Shown one piece after another: positions 32,501 through 42,849 of a stretch of DNA of 64,000 bases; positions within the stretch are counted from its first letter, which is position 1; the number at the start of each line of letters is the position of its first letter. Under the pieces are notes generated by a model that was given only the letters and a program-made list of their open reading frames with translations, was not told the DNA's origin and ran no database searches. The stretch is from positions 3,906,001 through 3,970,000 of the forward strand of contig OY821751.1 of NCBI GenBank assembly GCA_963682055.1, read 5' to 3'. The position numbers and the translations under genes are program-made. This DNA is from Primula veris. Taxonomy: Eukaryota > Streptophyta > Magnoliopsida > Ericales > Primulaceae.

Positions 32501-33600
32501 TGTTCAGAGAATTACAAATATGCACGTAACATTTGCCATCCTTAAAACTTAAGAGAACTTTCTCCTCAATTAACTGAATTAAACGTACCACAAATAAACC
32601 CAATTAACAATTTAAGAACTTAATTAATATAAAAGGTAAAAACCCCCAATTTATAATAAACGTAAAACCTAATCTTAACATACACCCTCGTCTAGTCGCA
32701 ATGGATAACCCCCGTTACCTTAGTGCGTAGAGGAGATGCTTTCGGTATGAGCCCGCTAACGGTGGTTTCCTTTTCCTCCTCTTCTTCTTCTTCTTCTTTT
32801 TCTCTCTTTCTCTCTCTTCTTCTCTCTTCTTCTCTCTTCTGACTTGTTTTTACTGATTTTTGCTTTTGAAAAGTGGCTGGAAGTGTTTATAAAAAGCTGT
32901 TTTGAGATAGTTTGTGGTAACGAACTATTTGGTCCCCAAAGTTCTAAAAGTTAACTCTAAATCCAAAAATAAAGTTTTACTACTCAAAATAACAAATCTT
33001 TAAAAACAAATCTATTGGGTCCTTTTTATTAGTAAAATTAGTAACAGGTTTTTAAAATAAAGTTTTTCGGAAGAGTTTTGGTTTTTGGTTAAAAATTAGT
33101 CGAGTGACCGGTTTTTGGTAAAATTTTGAATAAAACGTTTTTGGATAAATTAAATCATAAATAAAACCATTTATAAAAATACGGGATGTTACAATAAAAG
33201 CACTGGAAAAACTACATTTGTTAGATTCTCTATAAAATCTGAAACTTATGATTTTGACGACATGGTTAGAAGTGTAGTTGCAACCAGAAAAGAGTTGAAT
33301 GACTTTAAAGGTAAAACAAAACTTAATCCAAGATTGTGTAATTTTTGCAAAATGCCTGGATATCTAGAAATCATGTGCTGTTTAAAAATGCACATAAAGT
33401 ATATTTCTCAGAAAAACTGGTTGTCTCCTACTTGTGATGAAAATATGAATTGGGTTTGTAAAGTTAAAATTAAAAATGACTTAATTGCTAATAATAAAGT
33501 TGTCATTATTTCTCTAAATGCTGTTACTACTAATGAATTGTACTTTGACAGTGGTTGCTCTAAGCACATGACAGGTAATGCAAGTGCTCTAAAAAATGTT
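29532..33600 (+). pseudogene. Second gag-protease pseudogene of the copia C array, split by a gypsy LTR
   Basis: The copy of 2950-4790, with the same Trp-to-stop and base loss but a Gln codon kept at about 29956 where copy A has a stop. A minus-strand solo gypsy LTR (30970-33193) interrupts it. Protease resumes at 33199 and ends at about 33600 after the DSGCSKHMTGN motif, joining locus sequence exactly as in copy A. Confidence 0.8.
30970..33193 (-). repeat. Solo gypsy LTR, minus strand
   Basis: Starts TGTCACGCCCC and ends CGGGATGTTACA, 2224 bp. It is flanked by ATAAA at 30965-30969 and 33194-33198; copy A has one ATAAA at 4383-4387 (empty site). Same family as the LTRs at 34506 and 42850 but about 350 bp longer. 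It keeps the three tandem hairpins (31517-31541, 31647-31671, 31776-31800), the GA-rich tract (reverse strand of about 32780-32850) and the splice-like sites of the family. Confidence 0.9.
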
Positions 33601-34505
33601 CGGGTTTGTTTTAATTCGGAACGATGAATCCAAAAACAATATGTTTGATACGGTTTACTAAAGACTAAATTTTCTTAAATACAATCAAAACTTTTTAAGC
33701 AATGTGCTTAAATTCTTGCAATACTACTAAAGAGTATTTGCATCGTAACTCTTACTGTCAAAAAAGAAAACTAAAAATAAGTCCACTTTCTAATCAACAC
33801 AATATTTTAAAAAGCACACAACGTTGCGGAAATTATGCTTACCAAAAAAAAAAAAACGCATACGCAATAGCGCTATTTTAGAGGTAAAGCGCAAAGAGCG
33901 CAAAAAAACGTAAATAACGCAAAAAAGCGTGACTAGAAGGGTAAAAAGCGTGAATTTTTATTAAAAAATCTAATTATTATTTATTAATAAAAAATTTATC
34001 AAAGAAAAATGGATGCAACAACGCATTTCGGGTCACATCTTATCTCTTTACATAATTATACATAAACAAGAGTTATAAGATTTTTATTTATTATTATATA
34101 CATAAGAAATAGCGCTTATAAAATAAATAGCGCTTATCGTTTTTAGTTTTAGTTTCCACTCTAATACTTGTATAGTATTATATATTTGTAAGATTATAAT
34201 TTATATTGAAGTATATATTTGTGAAATTACGCATTTTGTTGTTTTAGAATAATAAAAAAATAATGCAAATGATTTGAGTGGATCTATAATATTACATTAC
34301 GAATTTATGTTTGTCATTCAAGTATTTATACTTTCTTAATTGTCGTATTCTCTCTCTATATATATAAAGAGTCTCGGTACATGTAATCTGCACCACTACA
34401 ATATCAATAATACTCCATTCGTTCAACTTTATTTATTTACAACTATTATTTATCTTAACATGGACTATTAATTATATTCAATAACTCGTGAAATTACATT
34501 TGACA
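33601..34505. repeat. Non-coding locus segment, copy 2, left half
   Basis: The copy of 4791-5697 with few differences, for example a shorter A-run near 33845. No gene. It ends in TGACA, the target site of gypsy element 2. Confidence 0.7.
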
Positions 34506-36376
34506 TGTAACATCCCGTATTTTTATAAATGGTTTTATTTATGATTTAATTTATCCAAAAACGTTTTCTTCAAAATTTTACCAAAAACCGGTCACTCGAC
34601 TAATTTTTAGCCAAAAACCGAAACTCTTCCGAAAAACTTTATTTTAAAAACCTGTTACTAATTTTACTAATAAAAAGGACCCAATAGATTTGTTTCTAAA
34701 GATTTGTTATTTTTGAGTAGTAAAACTATATTTTTGGATTAAGCGTTAACTTTTAGAACTTTGGGGACCAAATAGTTCGTTACCTCAAACTTTCTCAGAA
34801 CAGCTTTTTATAACACTTTCCAGCCACTTTTCAGTAGCTAAAAATCAGTAAAAACAAACAGAAGAGAGAAGAAGAGAGAAGAAGAGAGAGAAAGAGAGAA
34901 AAAGAAGAAGAAGAAGAAGAGGAAAAGGAAACCACCGTTAGCGGGCTTATACCGGAAGCATCTCCTCTACGCACTAAGGTAACGGGGGTTATCCATTGCG
35001 ACTAGACGAGGGTGTATGTTAGGATTAGGTTTTACGTTTATTAGAAATTGAGGGTTTTACCTTTTATAGTAATTACGTTCTTATATTGTTAATTGGGGTT
35101 AGTTGTTACACTTTTAATTTCATTTATTTGAATAGTAGAGGTTGAGACCTTAGATGTATTGATTTCGGATTGATGAGAATATTGATGGGTTTGCGTGTTT
35201 TATGCGTTAAATATATGTTATTATGGTTGTTGATAGAATTGGATGAAATATTGTTGAATAGAGATGAGTTTTAGATGGTGCATACTAGGTGTTTGTTAAA
35301 ATGCCCGAATGGGATTTTACGCTATTGAAGTTGTTTGGCTAGTTGCGAATCTAGTACATGTGGTTATATGTTATGTTGTATTACGTTACGTGACGTATGA
35401 GATGGTGTTATTTGATTGGTATAATATTATTGGCCGAGGCCGTATGAGAATGTGTTATTTGCGTGGATTTATATTATTGACCGAGGCCTTGTGTGTTAGC
35501 TGTAGTGGCAATGGTCTCTGTCTCTCCCTAATTCCGGGGACAGAAGACGGCCGAGGGGATAGGGAATGACTCGTCTTACGGACCGGGGCGAGTGGCGTGA
35601 GAGGTCCCAGTGTGCACTATTTACTTTTATGTTAGCAATGGTCTATGTCTCTCCCTAATTCCGGGGACATATGACGGCCGAAGGGATAGGGAATGACTCG
35701 TCTTACGGACTGGGGCGAGTGGCGTGAGAGGTCCAAGTGCGCACTATAAATCTACTTTTATGTTGCAATGGTCTATGTCTCTCCCTAATTCCGGGGACAT
35801 ATGACGGCCGAAGGGATAGGGAATGACCTACCTTACGGACCGGGGTAGGTGGCGTGAGAGGTCCATGTATGCTTTAGATGTGTGTTGATGTTAGTTAATT
35901 TATTTAAATTATCATAGTTGTGGAATGTCATTATATTTCTTTTTATACGTCATTTATCGTAGTTGTAGAATTTGTGAGTTCTAGCATTTATGGGATGGAG
36001 TGACGGTATCTGTGGTGCCGTCCCGTCTAGTTATGTGCGTGGGACTCACCGTTACAATTTTTGTCTTTCAGGTACAAATTAGCTTGAGGCGTTGGCTAGG
36101 TGCATTAACGCGGTATTGCATGGGTTCGGGCTTTTGCTTTCTTTTCATGTATATTTTATTTTGAGGTTGTAGCCTACGGGCAATTTACATTCGTTTATCT
36201 TATCTCGTCTTGTAGCCGCGTTTGGCAAATACTTTTATTTATTGTTTAATTGTTCCTTGAGCTCGCAAGTCTTTTCTTTTAAAAATTTTAATTTTGTACC
36301 AACAGGTTTCGTTTTCCTTTTATTTTAAAAAGGTCATGCCTCGATATCCTCGTCTTTTGGATTTTGGGGCGTGACA
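34506..36376 (+). repeat. 5' LTR of gypsy element 2
   Basis: TGTAACATCCCG to GGGGCGTGACA. Contents in order: a TATAA-like box at about 34808-34812, a GA/GAA-rich tract at 34860-34923, a splice-donor-like AAG|GTAACG at 34978/34979, three repeats of about 128 bp each with a hairpin (35569-35593, 35696-35720, 35826-35850), and an acceptor-like TTTGTCTTTCAG ending at 36071. Confidence 0.9.
34979..36071 (+). other. Possible leader intron within the gypsy LTR
   Basis: A donor-like CTAAG|GTAACG and an acceptor-like TTTGTCTTTCAG|GT frame 1093 bp that hold the three hairpin repeats. Both sites are conserved in all four LTRs of this family in the window, including the two solo LTRs. Whether it is spliced cannot be told from DNA. 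Confidence 0.3.
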
Positions 36377-36379
36377 AGT

Positions 36380-36391
36380 TGGTATCAGAGC
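36380..36391 (+). other. Primer-binding site of gypsy element 2
   Basis: TGGTATCAGAGC, initiator-Met type, three bases after the 5' LTR. Confidence 0.9.
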
Positions 36392-37031
36392 TAACTAGGT
36401 TCTTGTATACTTTGGGACGACGGGAAGATGGGTAACCATCGGACCAAGATCCATTGTATCAATTTTTTTACAAAACTTTTTCCAAAAACTCTTATCTTTT
36501 CTAAAAGCGGGGGGTTGCATTTAGCTTAAGTCATGTAGCTAGAATTTAGTAGTAGTTGATGAAAGGAAAGTTCACATGTGAGGCAAGTTGGGGACAGTGA
36601 GGACGCTTGTTGATCCCGGCTCGCCGAACTAGTGAATAGACCTTTCGTCGGTATGGGTGAAGGAATACCTTAGCGATGTGGAATTCTAGAGTATGCGAGG
36701 ACGCTCGGGTGCTTTAGGATAACGTATCGTGATGGGTTATCCCTCGCTCTTTTGTGTTGTTTGTATGCGTGTGTGGATTGAAATAGTGTGTATGAGGTGT
36801 GAGTTCACATGTCTAGTAGTAGCGGTGTATTAAAGTGCGAAAATTGTGAAGTTGATGATTTTACGTAGTGCGTTTCCATATTATTAACATGTGTGTTAAT
36901 GTACATTTTATGCGAATGGATGTTGATCGTAATAAGTTTGTGGACTTAAATGGCTTATTTGTGTAATATATGCCATGTAGGATTTTACGAGTGTTGAGAA
37001 ATTTTGCGTTTTTGAATCTTTATTTTCTGCA

Positions 37032-37280
37032 GAAAAACGATCGGTCGTTTGCCCAAAACGATCGGTCGAAATTTTTCTGTCCCTCTGGAAGAAATTGCAC
37101 CAAAAACGATCGGTCGTTTGCCCAAAACGATCGGTCGGAATTTTTCTGACTCTCTGGAAGAATTCTTACCAAAAACGATCGATCGTTTTCCCAAAACGAT
37201 CGGTCGAAATTTTGCTGATCTCACTGGAAGAATCTTGATCCAAAACGATCGGTCGTTTTGTCCAAAACGATCGGTCGTGT
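37032..37280 (+). repeat. Leader array of CGATCGGTCG palindromic motifs
   Basis: Eight copies of AACGATCGGTCG or a close variant, in four pairs repeated about every 70-75 bp, each pair separated by TTTGCCC-like sequence and followed by TCTGGAAGAA-like sequence. It lies in the untranslated leader between PBS and gag. An open frame crosses it but looks like a by-product of the repeat. Confidence 0.85.
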
Positions 37281-37595
37281 TCTGGCGATTTTGCTATTTT
37301 TCTCGTTATACTTCAAACGCTCATAACTTCTTCGTTTTAACTCCGATTCTGATTCCGCTTGAAGTGTTGGCTTCGTTTTTCAGTACTCTATCTTTCTGGC
37401 GTTTCAGAATTTTCATTTTCTATTTTTGGAAAAGTCAAGGCGTTTTATCGTCGAAATTGAGAATTCGTAAAAATCAGTTTTTGAACCTTAGAAAGTTTGA
37501 TTAAGCGATTGATTTGTAAACCGAGCTTTTATCATGTATGATTATACATGTATGAGTAGTAGTATCGAGTAAAACAACTAAATTGTCGGTTTTAA

Positions 37596-40500
37596 ATGTA
37601 TGTAGTAATGGCTATTACTACAAGGACTGGTGGAAGGAGACCAGCTACACGCGGGGGCGCATCACCATCAAGCGGTGCGGCTACCCGAGGTGGAGCAAAT
37701 GTAAGAGGAGGAAGAGCTCCAAGGGGACGGGGAACAACTCGAGGAAGAAGGGCTACTAGAGGTCGTGGGGGAAGAGGTAACACTAATGCCCTACTACCTG
37801 AGCAACCCGAGGCGGAGGTAGAGGTTGAGAATGTTGATGAGGAAGTGAATGTGGAAGAAGAAGAGACCTCTGCACCGGAACCGGAAACGGTCAATGCTAA
37901 TCAAGTGATGACCGACCTTCAGAAGGTGGTGCAAATGATGGTGCAGAATGCACAAGCTGGGAGTTCAAGCAACAATGGATTGCTTAACTTCACCCGATTG
38001 GGGGCTCCGACTTTCGATGGGTTAGGTGAACCATCCATAGCTGAGGGATGGGTGGATGAAATGGAGAAATATTTATCGGCTGCGGGAATAGTAAATGGGG
38101 AGCAAAGGATGAATATGGCTCAGTTTCACCTAAAGGGTGAAGCACGGAAATGGTGGTTGGGAATTGTGGATACATACGACATAAGCAACTTCGAATGGAA
38201 TGAGTTCATCGAATTGTTTAACCGACAGTTTCTTCCAGATTCTTATAAGGATGAAATGAGAAGACGTTTCGAGGAGCTGTATCAAGGGGGTATGACCGTT
38301 CAAGCATACCAACTGAAGTTTACCTCACTCTCGAGGTATGCCCCAGAATCGGTTATAGGGGGTGCAGAAAGATGTAGGAGATTCATGAAGGGGTTGAATC
38401 CGACCATCTCGCTACAATTGGCATCGGCTCGACATGTCAACTATAGTGAATTGGTAAAATCAGCCCAAGCCGTGGAAGGAGCTCTACTCCATAACAAGCG
38501 TATCTCGGAGAAGTCGAAAGCCGGAAATGCTCCGAGGGAAGATAAAAAGCGAACTTGGGATGTGGCGAATAATTCGCGATTTCAACAACCGGGAAGAGGA
38601 GAAAGGAGTTTTAACCCACCGCCGACAAACGTCGTGATAAGGGGAGCGTGTTTCCACTGTGGAGACGCGAGCCATCGACAATTCGAGTGCCCTAGGGTCC
38701 AATGTAGGACTTGCAACCGATTTGGACATACGGCAAGGGTTTGTCCCAGGGCACAAGGAAGAATCGACACCAACCGGCCCTTTAACCAACCTAGGTTGCC
38801 ACCACCACCACCAAGAGGACCAGGATTCGTACCACCACATCAATTACCTGGGAACCAAGGGGGAGGGTCTCGAGGTAACTACCAAGGAGGGGGAAACCGT
38901 GGGAACTATCGAGGAGGCTATCAGGGCCCGGGAAATCGAGGAAATCATGGAGGAAATCGAGGACCGCAAGGAAACCCACCAATTCAAGCTCGTCTATTTG
39001 CCTTGCCACAGTTGCCAAACCAAGGAGATCCGGCAAATGTACAAGGTATGGTTCTTGTGTGCTCATCTTGGGCACATGTTCTTTTCGATACGGGGGCGTC
39101 GCGTTCTTTTATATCTAGAAGTCTAGTTGCGTCTTTGTCATTAGAAATTGGGGTTCTAGAGAACCCGATTGTTGTAGAGACTCATGTTGGGGGTCGAGTT
39201 GTGTTGGACCGAGTGTGTCGGTCTTGTGAGATGGTGGTCGCGGACCACGTGTTTATATTTGATTTAATTGTTATAGAGATGTCGGGGTTCGACGTGATTC
39301 TTGGAATGGACTGGTTGGTTCATTTCAACTCTTTCATCGATTGTGTTCGACGAAAGGTTTTCCTTACAACTTCATCTGGAGATGAGGTGTTCTTTCAAGG
39401 GGAAAGGGACTCTACCCTTTCTTCTATTCCATATTATTCCAAGCGGGTTATGGGCAACCTGTCTTGTCTTTTGGCTAATCTCTCGATAGTGGATAACGAC
39501 GAGGAAGTGGAAATGTGGCCACGCGTAGTGGACGAATTTCGAGATGTGTTTCCGAAGGATCTACCGGGGTTGCCACCAAAAAGAGAGTTAGATTTCTCCA
39601 TCGACCTGGTACCGGGAACGGCACCCGTAGCCATCTCCCCGTACCGTTTGGCTCCAGCAGAGTTGAAAGAGTTAAGTAAGCAGTTAGAAGAACTGCTAGA
39701 GAAGGGGTTTATTAGGCGGAGTACGTCACCGTGGGCGGCACCGGCCTTATTTGTGCAAAAGAAAGATGGATCGATGAGGATGTGCATCGACTATCGAAAG
39801 CTAAATAGGGTGACTGTTAAGAATAAGTACCCACTGCCTCGAATTGACGATTTGTTTGACCAACTGAAAGGAGCGACGTTCTTTTCAAAAATCGACTTGC
39901 GATCAGGCTATCACCAATTGAGGGTGAAGGATGAGGATATTTCGAAAACGGCCTTTAGGACCCGGTATGGTCACTATGAGTTTGTGGTCATGCCGTTCGG
40001 GTTAACTAATGCACCGGCAGCATTTATGGAGTTAATGAACCGAATCTTTAAGGAGTATCTCGACAAGTTCGTGGTGGTGTTCGTCGACGATATTTTGATT
40101 TACTCGAGTTCAAGGGAGGAACATGAGGAGCATCTCCGTTTAGCGTTGCTCACGTTGAGGGAGCACCAACTTTACGGAAAATTTAGCAAATGTGAGTTTT
40201 GGCTAAATGAGGTGAAATTTCTTGGACATGTGATCTCGGAAGAAGGGGTAAAGGTGGATGCAACGAAAATTGAGGCGGTTTCGAATTGGACACAACCGAA
40301 GAATGTGTTCGAGATTCGAAGTTTCTTGGGGTTAGCGGGGTACTATCGACGGTTCGTCAAGGATTTCTCTAAGTTAGCGACTCCAATGACTTACCTTACC
40401 AAGAAAGGGGTGAAGTTCGTGTGGAGTGAGGCTTGCGAGAAAGCTTTCCTAGAGCTCAAAAAGCGGTTGACTAGTTCTCCCATACTAGTTATTCCCGAGC

Positions 40501-42425
40501 AAGGAAAGGGTTATCAAGTGTATTGTGATGCATCGAAAGAAGGCTTAGGTTGCGTCTTGATGCAAGACGGAAAGGTTATCGCATATGCTTCGCGACAACT
40601 AAAGATTCACGAAAAGAACTATCCGACTCATGACCTAGAGCTAGCGGCAATAGTTCATGCGTTGAAGATATGGAGGCATTATCTGTTCGGAGAAAGGTTC
40701 GAAGTGTTCTCGGATCATAAGAGCTTAGGGCATATCTTTACTCAACGTGATCTAAATATGCGACAACGACGATGGATGGAATATTTGGAACAGTACGACT
40801 ACGACTTGCACTATCATCCGGGAAAGGCCAATGTAGTGGCGGATGCTTTGAGTCGAAAGTCCCATGCGACCTTAGCGCATGTGGCGATCGAGGAATGGAG
40901 GATGATGGGAAAAGTGAACGAGTTCGACTTGGAGTTGGGACATGTTAATGGGGGGACTTTGTACACAATAGTGGTACAACCGGAACTTCTAAGTAGGGTT
41001 CTAGAAGCACAAGATGGGAACGAGAAAGTGGAGAGCTATGAGAACCAGATGGGTTCTAGCGAAGGATTAGAGGGTTGGACGAAAGGAACCGATGGAGGAC
41101 TACACTTTAAGGGAAGGACTTATGTGACAGAGAACATGAGGAACGAGGTATTAAAGGAGTTTCATCACTCCCGATTAGCCGTTCATCCCGGCGGGACGAA
41201 AATGTATCACGATGTGAAGAGACAATTTTGGTGGCCCGGAATGAAACGAGATGTAGCTTCATATGTTAGCAAGTGCCTAACTTGCCAGCAAGTGAAGGCG
41301 GAACACCAAAGGCCGGCGGGTATGCTCCAACCTTTACCGGTGGCGGAATGGAAGTGGGAAAGGATAGCAATGGATTTTGTGACCAACTTACCTAAGTCGG
41401 TAGGTGGGAATGACGCTGTGTGGGTTGTGGTCGACCGTTTGACCAAATCCGCACACTTCATTGCAATCAAGATGACGAATTCCGTGGAAATCTTGGGACG
41501 GAAGTATATTAAGGAAATTGTTAGACTTCACGGGGTACCACTTTCGATAGTATCGGATCGAGACGCGAGGTTTGTGTCGAGGTTCTGGGGTGCATTGCAA
41601 AATGCCTTAGGGACCAAGTTGACAATGAGTACGGCGTTCCATCCCCAAACGGATGGACAATCGGAGCGGACTATCCAAGTGCTAGAGGATATGTTGCGCG
41701 CATGCGTGAATGACTTCAAGGGAGGCTGGGAGAGCCATCTACCCTTAGTGGAGTTTGCGTATAATAATAGCTTTCAAGCTAGTATTGGCATGGCACCTTT
41801 TGAGGCTTTATACGGGCGGCCGTGTAGGTCTCCGGTGTGTTGGACCGAGGTGGGAGAAGCGGAAATGTTAGGACCGCAATTGGTTCAAGAAACGACAGAA
41901 AAGATTAAGTTAATTCGGCAAAGGCTTGAGACGGCCCGAAGTAGGCAAAAGAGTTATGCGGATAAGAGGAGGAGACCTTTGGAGTTCGAAAAGGGGGATC
42001 AAGTATTTTTGCGAGTTTCGCCCAGAAAGGGGATTATGAGGTTTGGCTCTAAAGGGAAGTTGAGCCCGAGATTTATCGGACCATTTGAGATCGTGGACCG
42101 AGTTGGAGAAGTTGCTTACCGGTTGGACTTGCCACCAAAGTTGGCGGGGGTTCACCCGGTGTTCCATGTGTCGATGTTGAAAAAGTATCATCACGACCCT
42201 TCACACGTGGTGGACTTTGAAGACATTGAGGTTAGTGCGGATGTGACCTACGAAGTGGGACCTATGAGGATTATCGATGTGCAAGAGAAGGAACTTCGAG
42301 GAAATACAATTAGATTGGTAAAGGTGGTTTGGAAACACCACGGGGCCGAGGAGGCAACTTGGGAACGCGAGGATGAGATGAAGAGGAAATATCCTAATCT
42401 CGACTTTTCTTTAGATACATTCTAA
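37596..42425 (+). CDS. Gag-pol polyprotein of gypsy element 2, intact
   Basis: A 1609-codon ORF; the Met at 37608 (MAITTRTGG) is the more likely start, giving 1605 residues. In order: an RG-rich basic N-terminus; Retrotrans_gag at about 125-290; two CCHC knuckles from about 352 ([28 protein letters not shown]); aspartic protease FDTGASRSF at about 494; RT with FVDDI at about 829-833; RNase H (YCDAS at about 974, SDHKSLG at about 1040); integrase with the HHCC zinc finger from about 1190 and the D-D-E residues at about 1259, 1320 and 1357; a GPY/F-like module ([16 protein letters not shown]); and a C-terminal chromodomain-like segment ([16 protein letters not shown]) from about 1550. No stop or frameshift. 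It should act in the cytoplasmic particle and, for integrase, the nucleus. Confidence 0.95.
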   Translation: MYVVMAITTRTGGRRPATRGGASPSSGAATRGGANVRGGRAPRGRGTTRGRRATRGRGGRGNTNALLPEQPEAEVEVENVDEEVNVEEEETSAPEPETVNANQVMTDLQKVVQMMVQNAQAGSSSNNGLLNFTRLGAPTFDGLGEPSIAEGWVDEMEKYLSAAGIVNGEQRMNMAQFHLKGEARKWWLGIVDTYDISNFEWNEFIELFNRQFLPDSYKDEMRRRFEELYQGGMTVQAYQLKFTSLSRYAPESVIGGAERCRRFMKGLNPTISLQLASARHVNYSELVKSAQAVEGALLHNKRISEKSKAGNAPREDKKRTWDVANNSRFQQPGRGERSFNPPPTNVVIRGACFHCGDASHRQFECPRVQCRTCNRFGHTARVCPRAQGRIDTNRPFNQPRLPPPPPRGPGFVPPHQLPGNQGGGSRGNYQGGGNRGNYRGGYQGPGNRGNHGGNRGPQGNPPIQARLFALPQLPNQGDPANVQGMVLVCSSWAHVLFDTGASRSFISRSLVASLSLEIGVLENPIVVETHVGGRVVLDRVCRSCEMVVADHVFIFDLIVIEMSGFDVILGMDWLVHFNSFIDCVRRKVFLTTSSGDEVFFQGERDSTLSSIPYYSKRVMGNLSCLLANLSIVDNDEEVEMWPRVVDEFRDVFPKDLPGLPPKRELDFSIDLVPGTAPVAISPYRLAPAELKELSKQLEELLEKGFIRRSTSPWAAPALFVQKKDGSMRMCIDYRKLNRVTVKNKYPLPRIDDLFDQLKGATFFSKIDLRSGYHQLRVKDEDISKTAFRTRYGHYEFVVMPFGLTNAPAAFMELMNRIFKEYLDKFVVVFVDDILIYSSSREEHEEHLRLALLTLREHQLYGKFSKCEFWLNEVKFLGHVISEEGVKVDATKIEAVSNWTQPKNVFEIRSFLGLAGYYRRFVKDFSKLATPMTYLTKKGVKFVWSEACEKAFLELKKRLTSSPILVIPEQGKGYQVYCDASKEGLGCVLMQDGKVIAYASRQLKIHEKNYPTHDLELAAIVHALKIWRHYLFGERFEVFSDHKSLGHIFTQRDLNMRQRRWMEYLEQYDYDLHYHPGKANVVADALSRKSHATLAHVAIEEWRMMGKVNEFDLELGHVNGGTLYTIVVQPELLSRVLEAQDGNEKVESYENQMGSSEGLEGWTKGTDGGLHFKGRTYVTENMRNEVLKEFHHSRLAVHPGGTKMYHDVKRQFWWPGMKRDVASYVSKCLTCQQVKAEHQRPAGMLQPLPVAEWKWERIAMDFVTNLPKSVGGNDAVWVVVDRLTKSAHFIAIKMTNSVEILGRKYIKEIVRLHGVPLSIVSDRDARFVSRFWGALQNALGTKLTMSTAFHPQTDGQSERTIQVLEDMLRACVNDFKGGWESHLPLVEFAYNNSFQASIGMAPFEALYGRPCRSPVCWTEVGEAEMLGPQLVQETTEKIKLIRQRLETARSRQKSYADKRRRPLEFEKGDQVFLRVSPRKGIMRFGSKGKLSPRFIGPFEIVDRVGEVAYRLDLPPKLAGVHPVFHVSMLKKYHHDPSHVVDFEDIEVSADVTYEVGPMRIIDVQEKELRGNTIRLVKVVWKHHGAEEATWEREDEMKRKYPNLDFSLDTF

Positions 42426-42849
42426 TTTCGGGACAAAATTTCTTTATCGGGGAAGGGTTGTAACGCCTAGAGTTTGAAGTTTATTTTTGGTTGTAACGCC
42501 TAGAGTTACGAAGTTATTGAGTTGTCTTTTATTATGTTTGATATTACATATAGGTGTTTACCTTATTTGAGATTCTTACATGTTGTTCATGTATTGAATT
42601 ATGGAGTTGTTACGGGTTGTGAACCCTTATGTTTGATATTGCATATTTACCTTATTTGAGATGCTTATGTGTTGTTCATGTGATGAGTTATGGAGCTGTT
42701 ACGGGTTGTGAACCCTACGTATTTTATTTTTGAATTATCACACGAATTGAGCGTTTACATTCTTATGGTCTTATTGTAATTTTATCATTTCTGGGTATAG
42801 TTGTTTAGATAGGAAATTTCGGGACGAAATTCTGTTAAGGAGGGTTAGC
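42426..42849 (+). other. 3' untranslated region of gypsy element 2, with duplicated end motifs
   Basis: Just after the stop is AATTTCGGGACAAAATT, then GGGGAAGGGT and TGTAACGCCTAGAG, which looks like an older purine tract and LTR start. TGTAACGCC occurs twice (about 42461 and 42493). A repeat of about 100 bp (TTACGGGTTGTGAACCCT core) follows twice. The working tract, AAGGAGGG, comes at about 42838-42845 after a second AATTTCGGGAC copy, directly before the 3' LTR. Confidence 0.7.

Noticed and set aside
35309..35569. 86-codon frame inside the gypsy LTR (also at 43653-43913)
   Set aside because: It runs through the first hairpin repeat in non-coding LTR sequence, has no domain, and is the same in both LTRs because they are copies.
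37032..37280. CRISPR-like array
   Set aside because: Repeats are short palindromes without unique spacers of fixed length, inside a plant retrotransposon leader.
37049..37504. Open frame of 151 codons across the CGATCGGTCG array
   Set aside because: Its N-terminal half is just the translated repeat, there is no known domain, and it lies in the gypsy leader; the minus-strand frame 36985-37224 has the same origin.
37592..37894. Minus-strand 100-codon frame opposite gag of gypsy 2
   Set aside because: Shadow of the RG-rich gag N-terminus; its proline/serine bias comes from the complementary codons.
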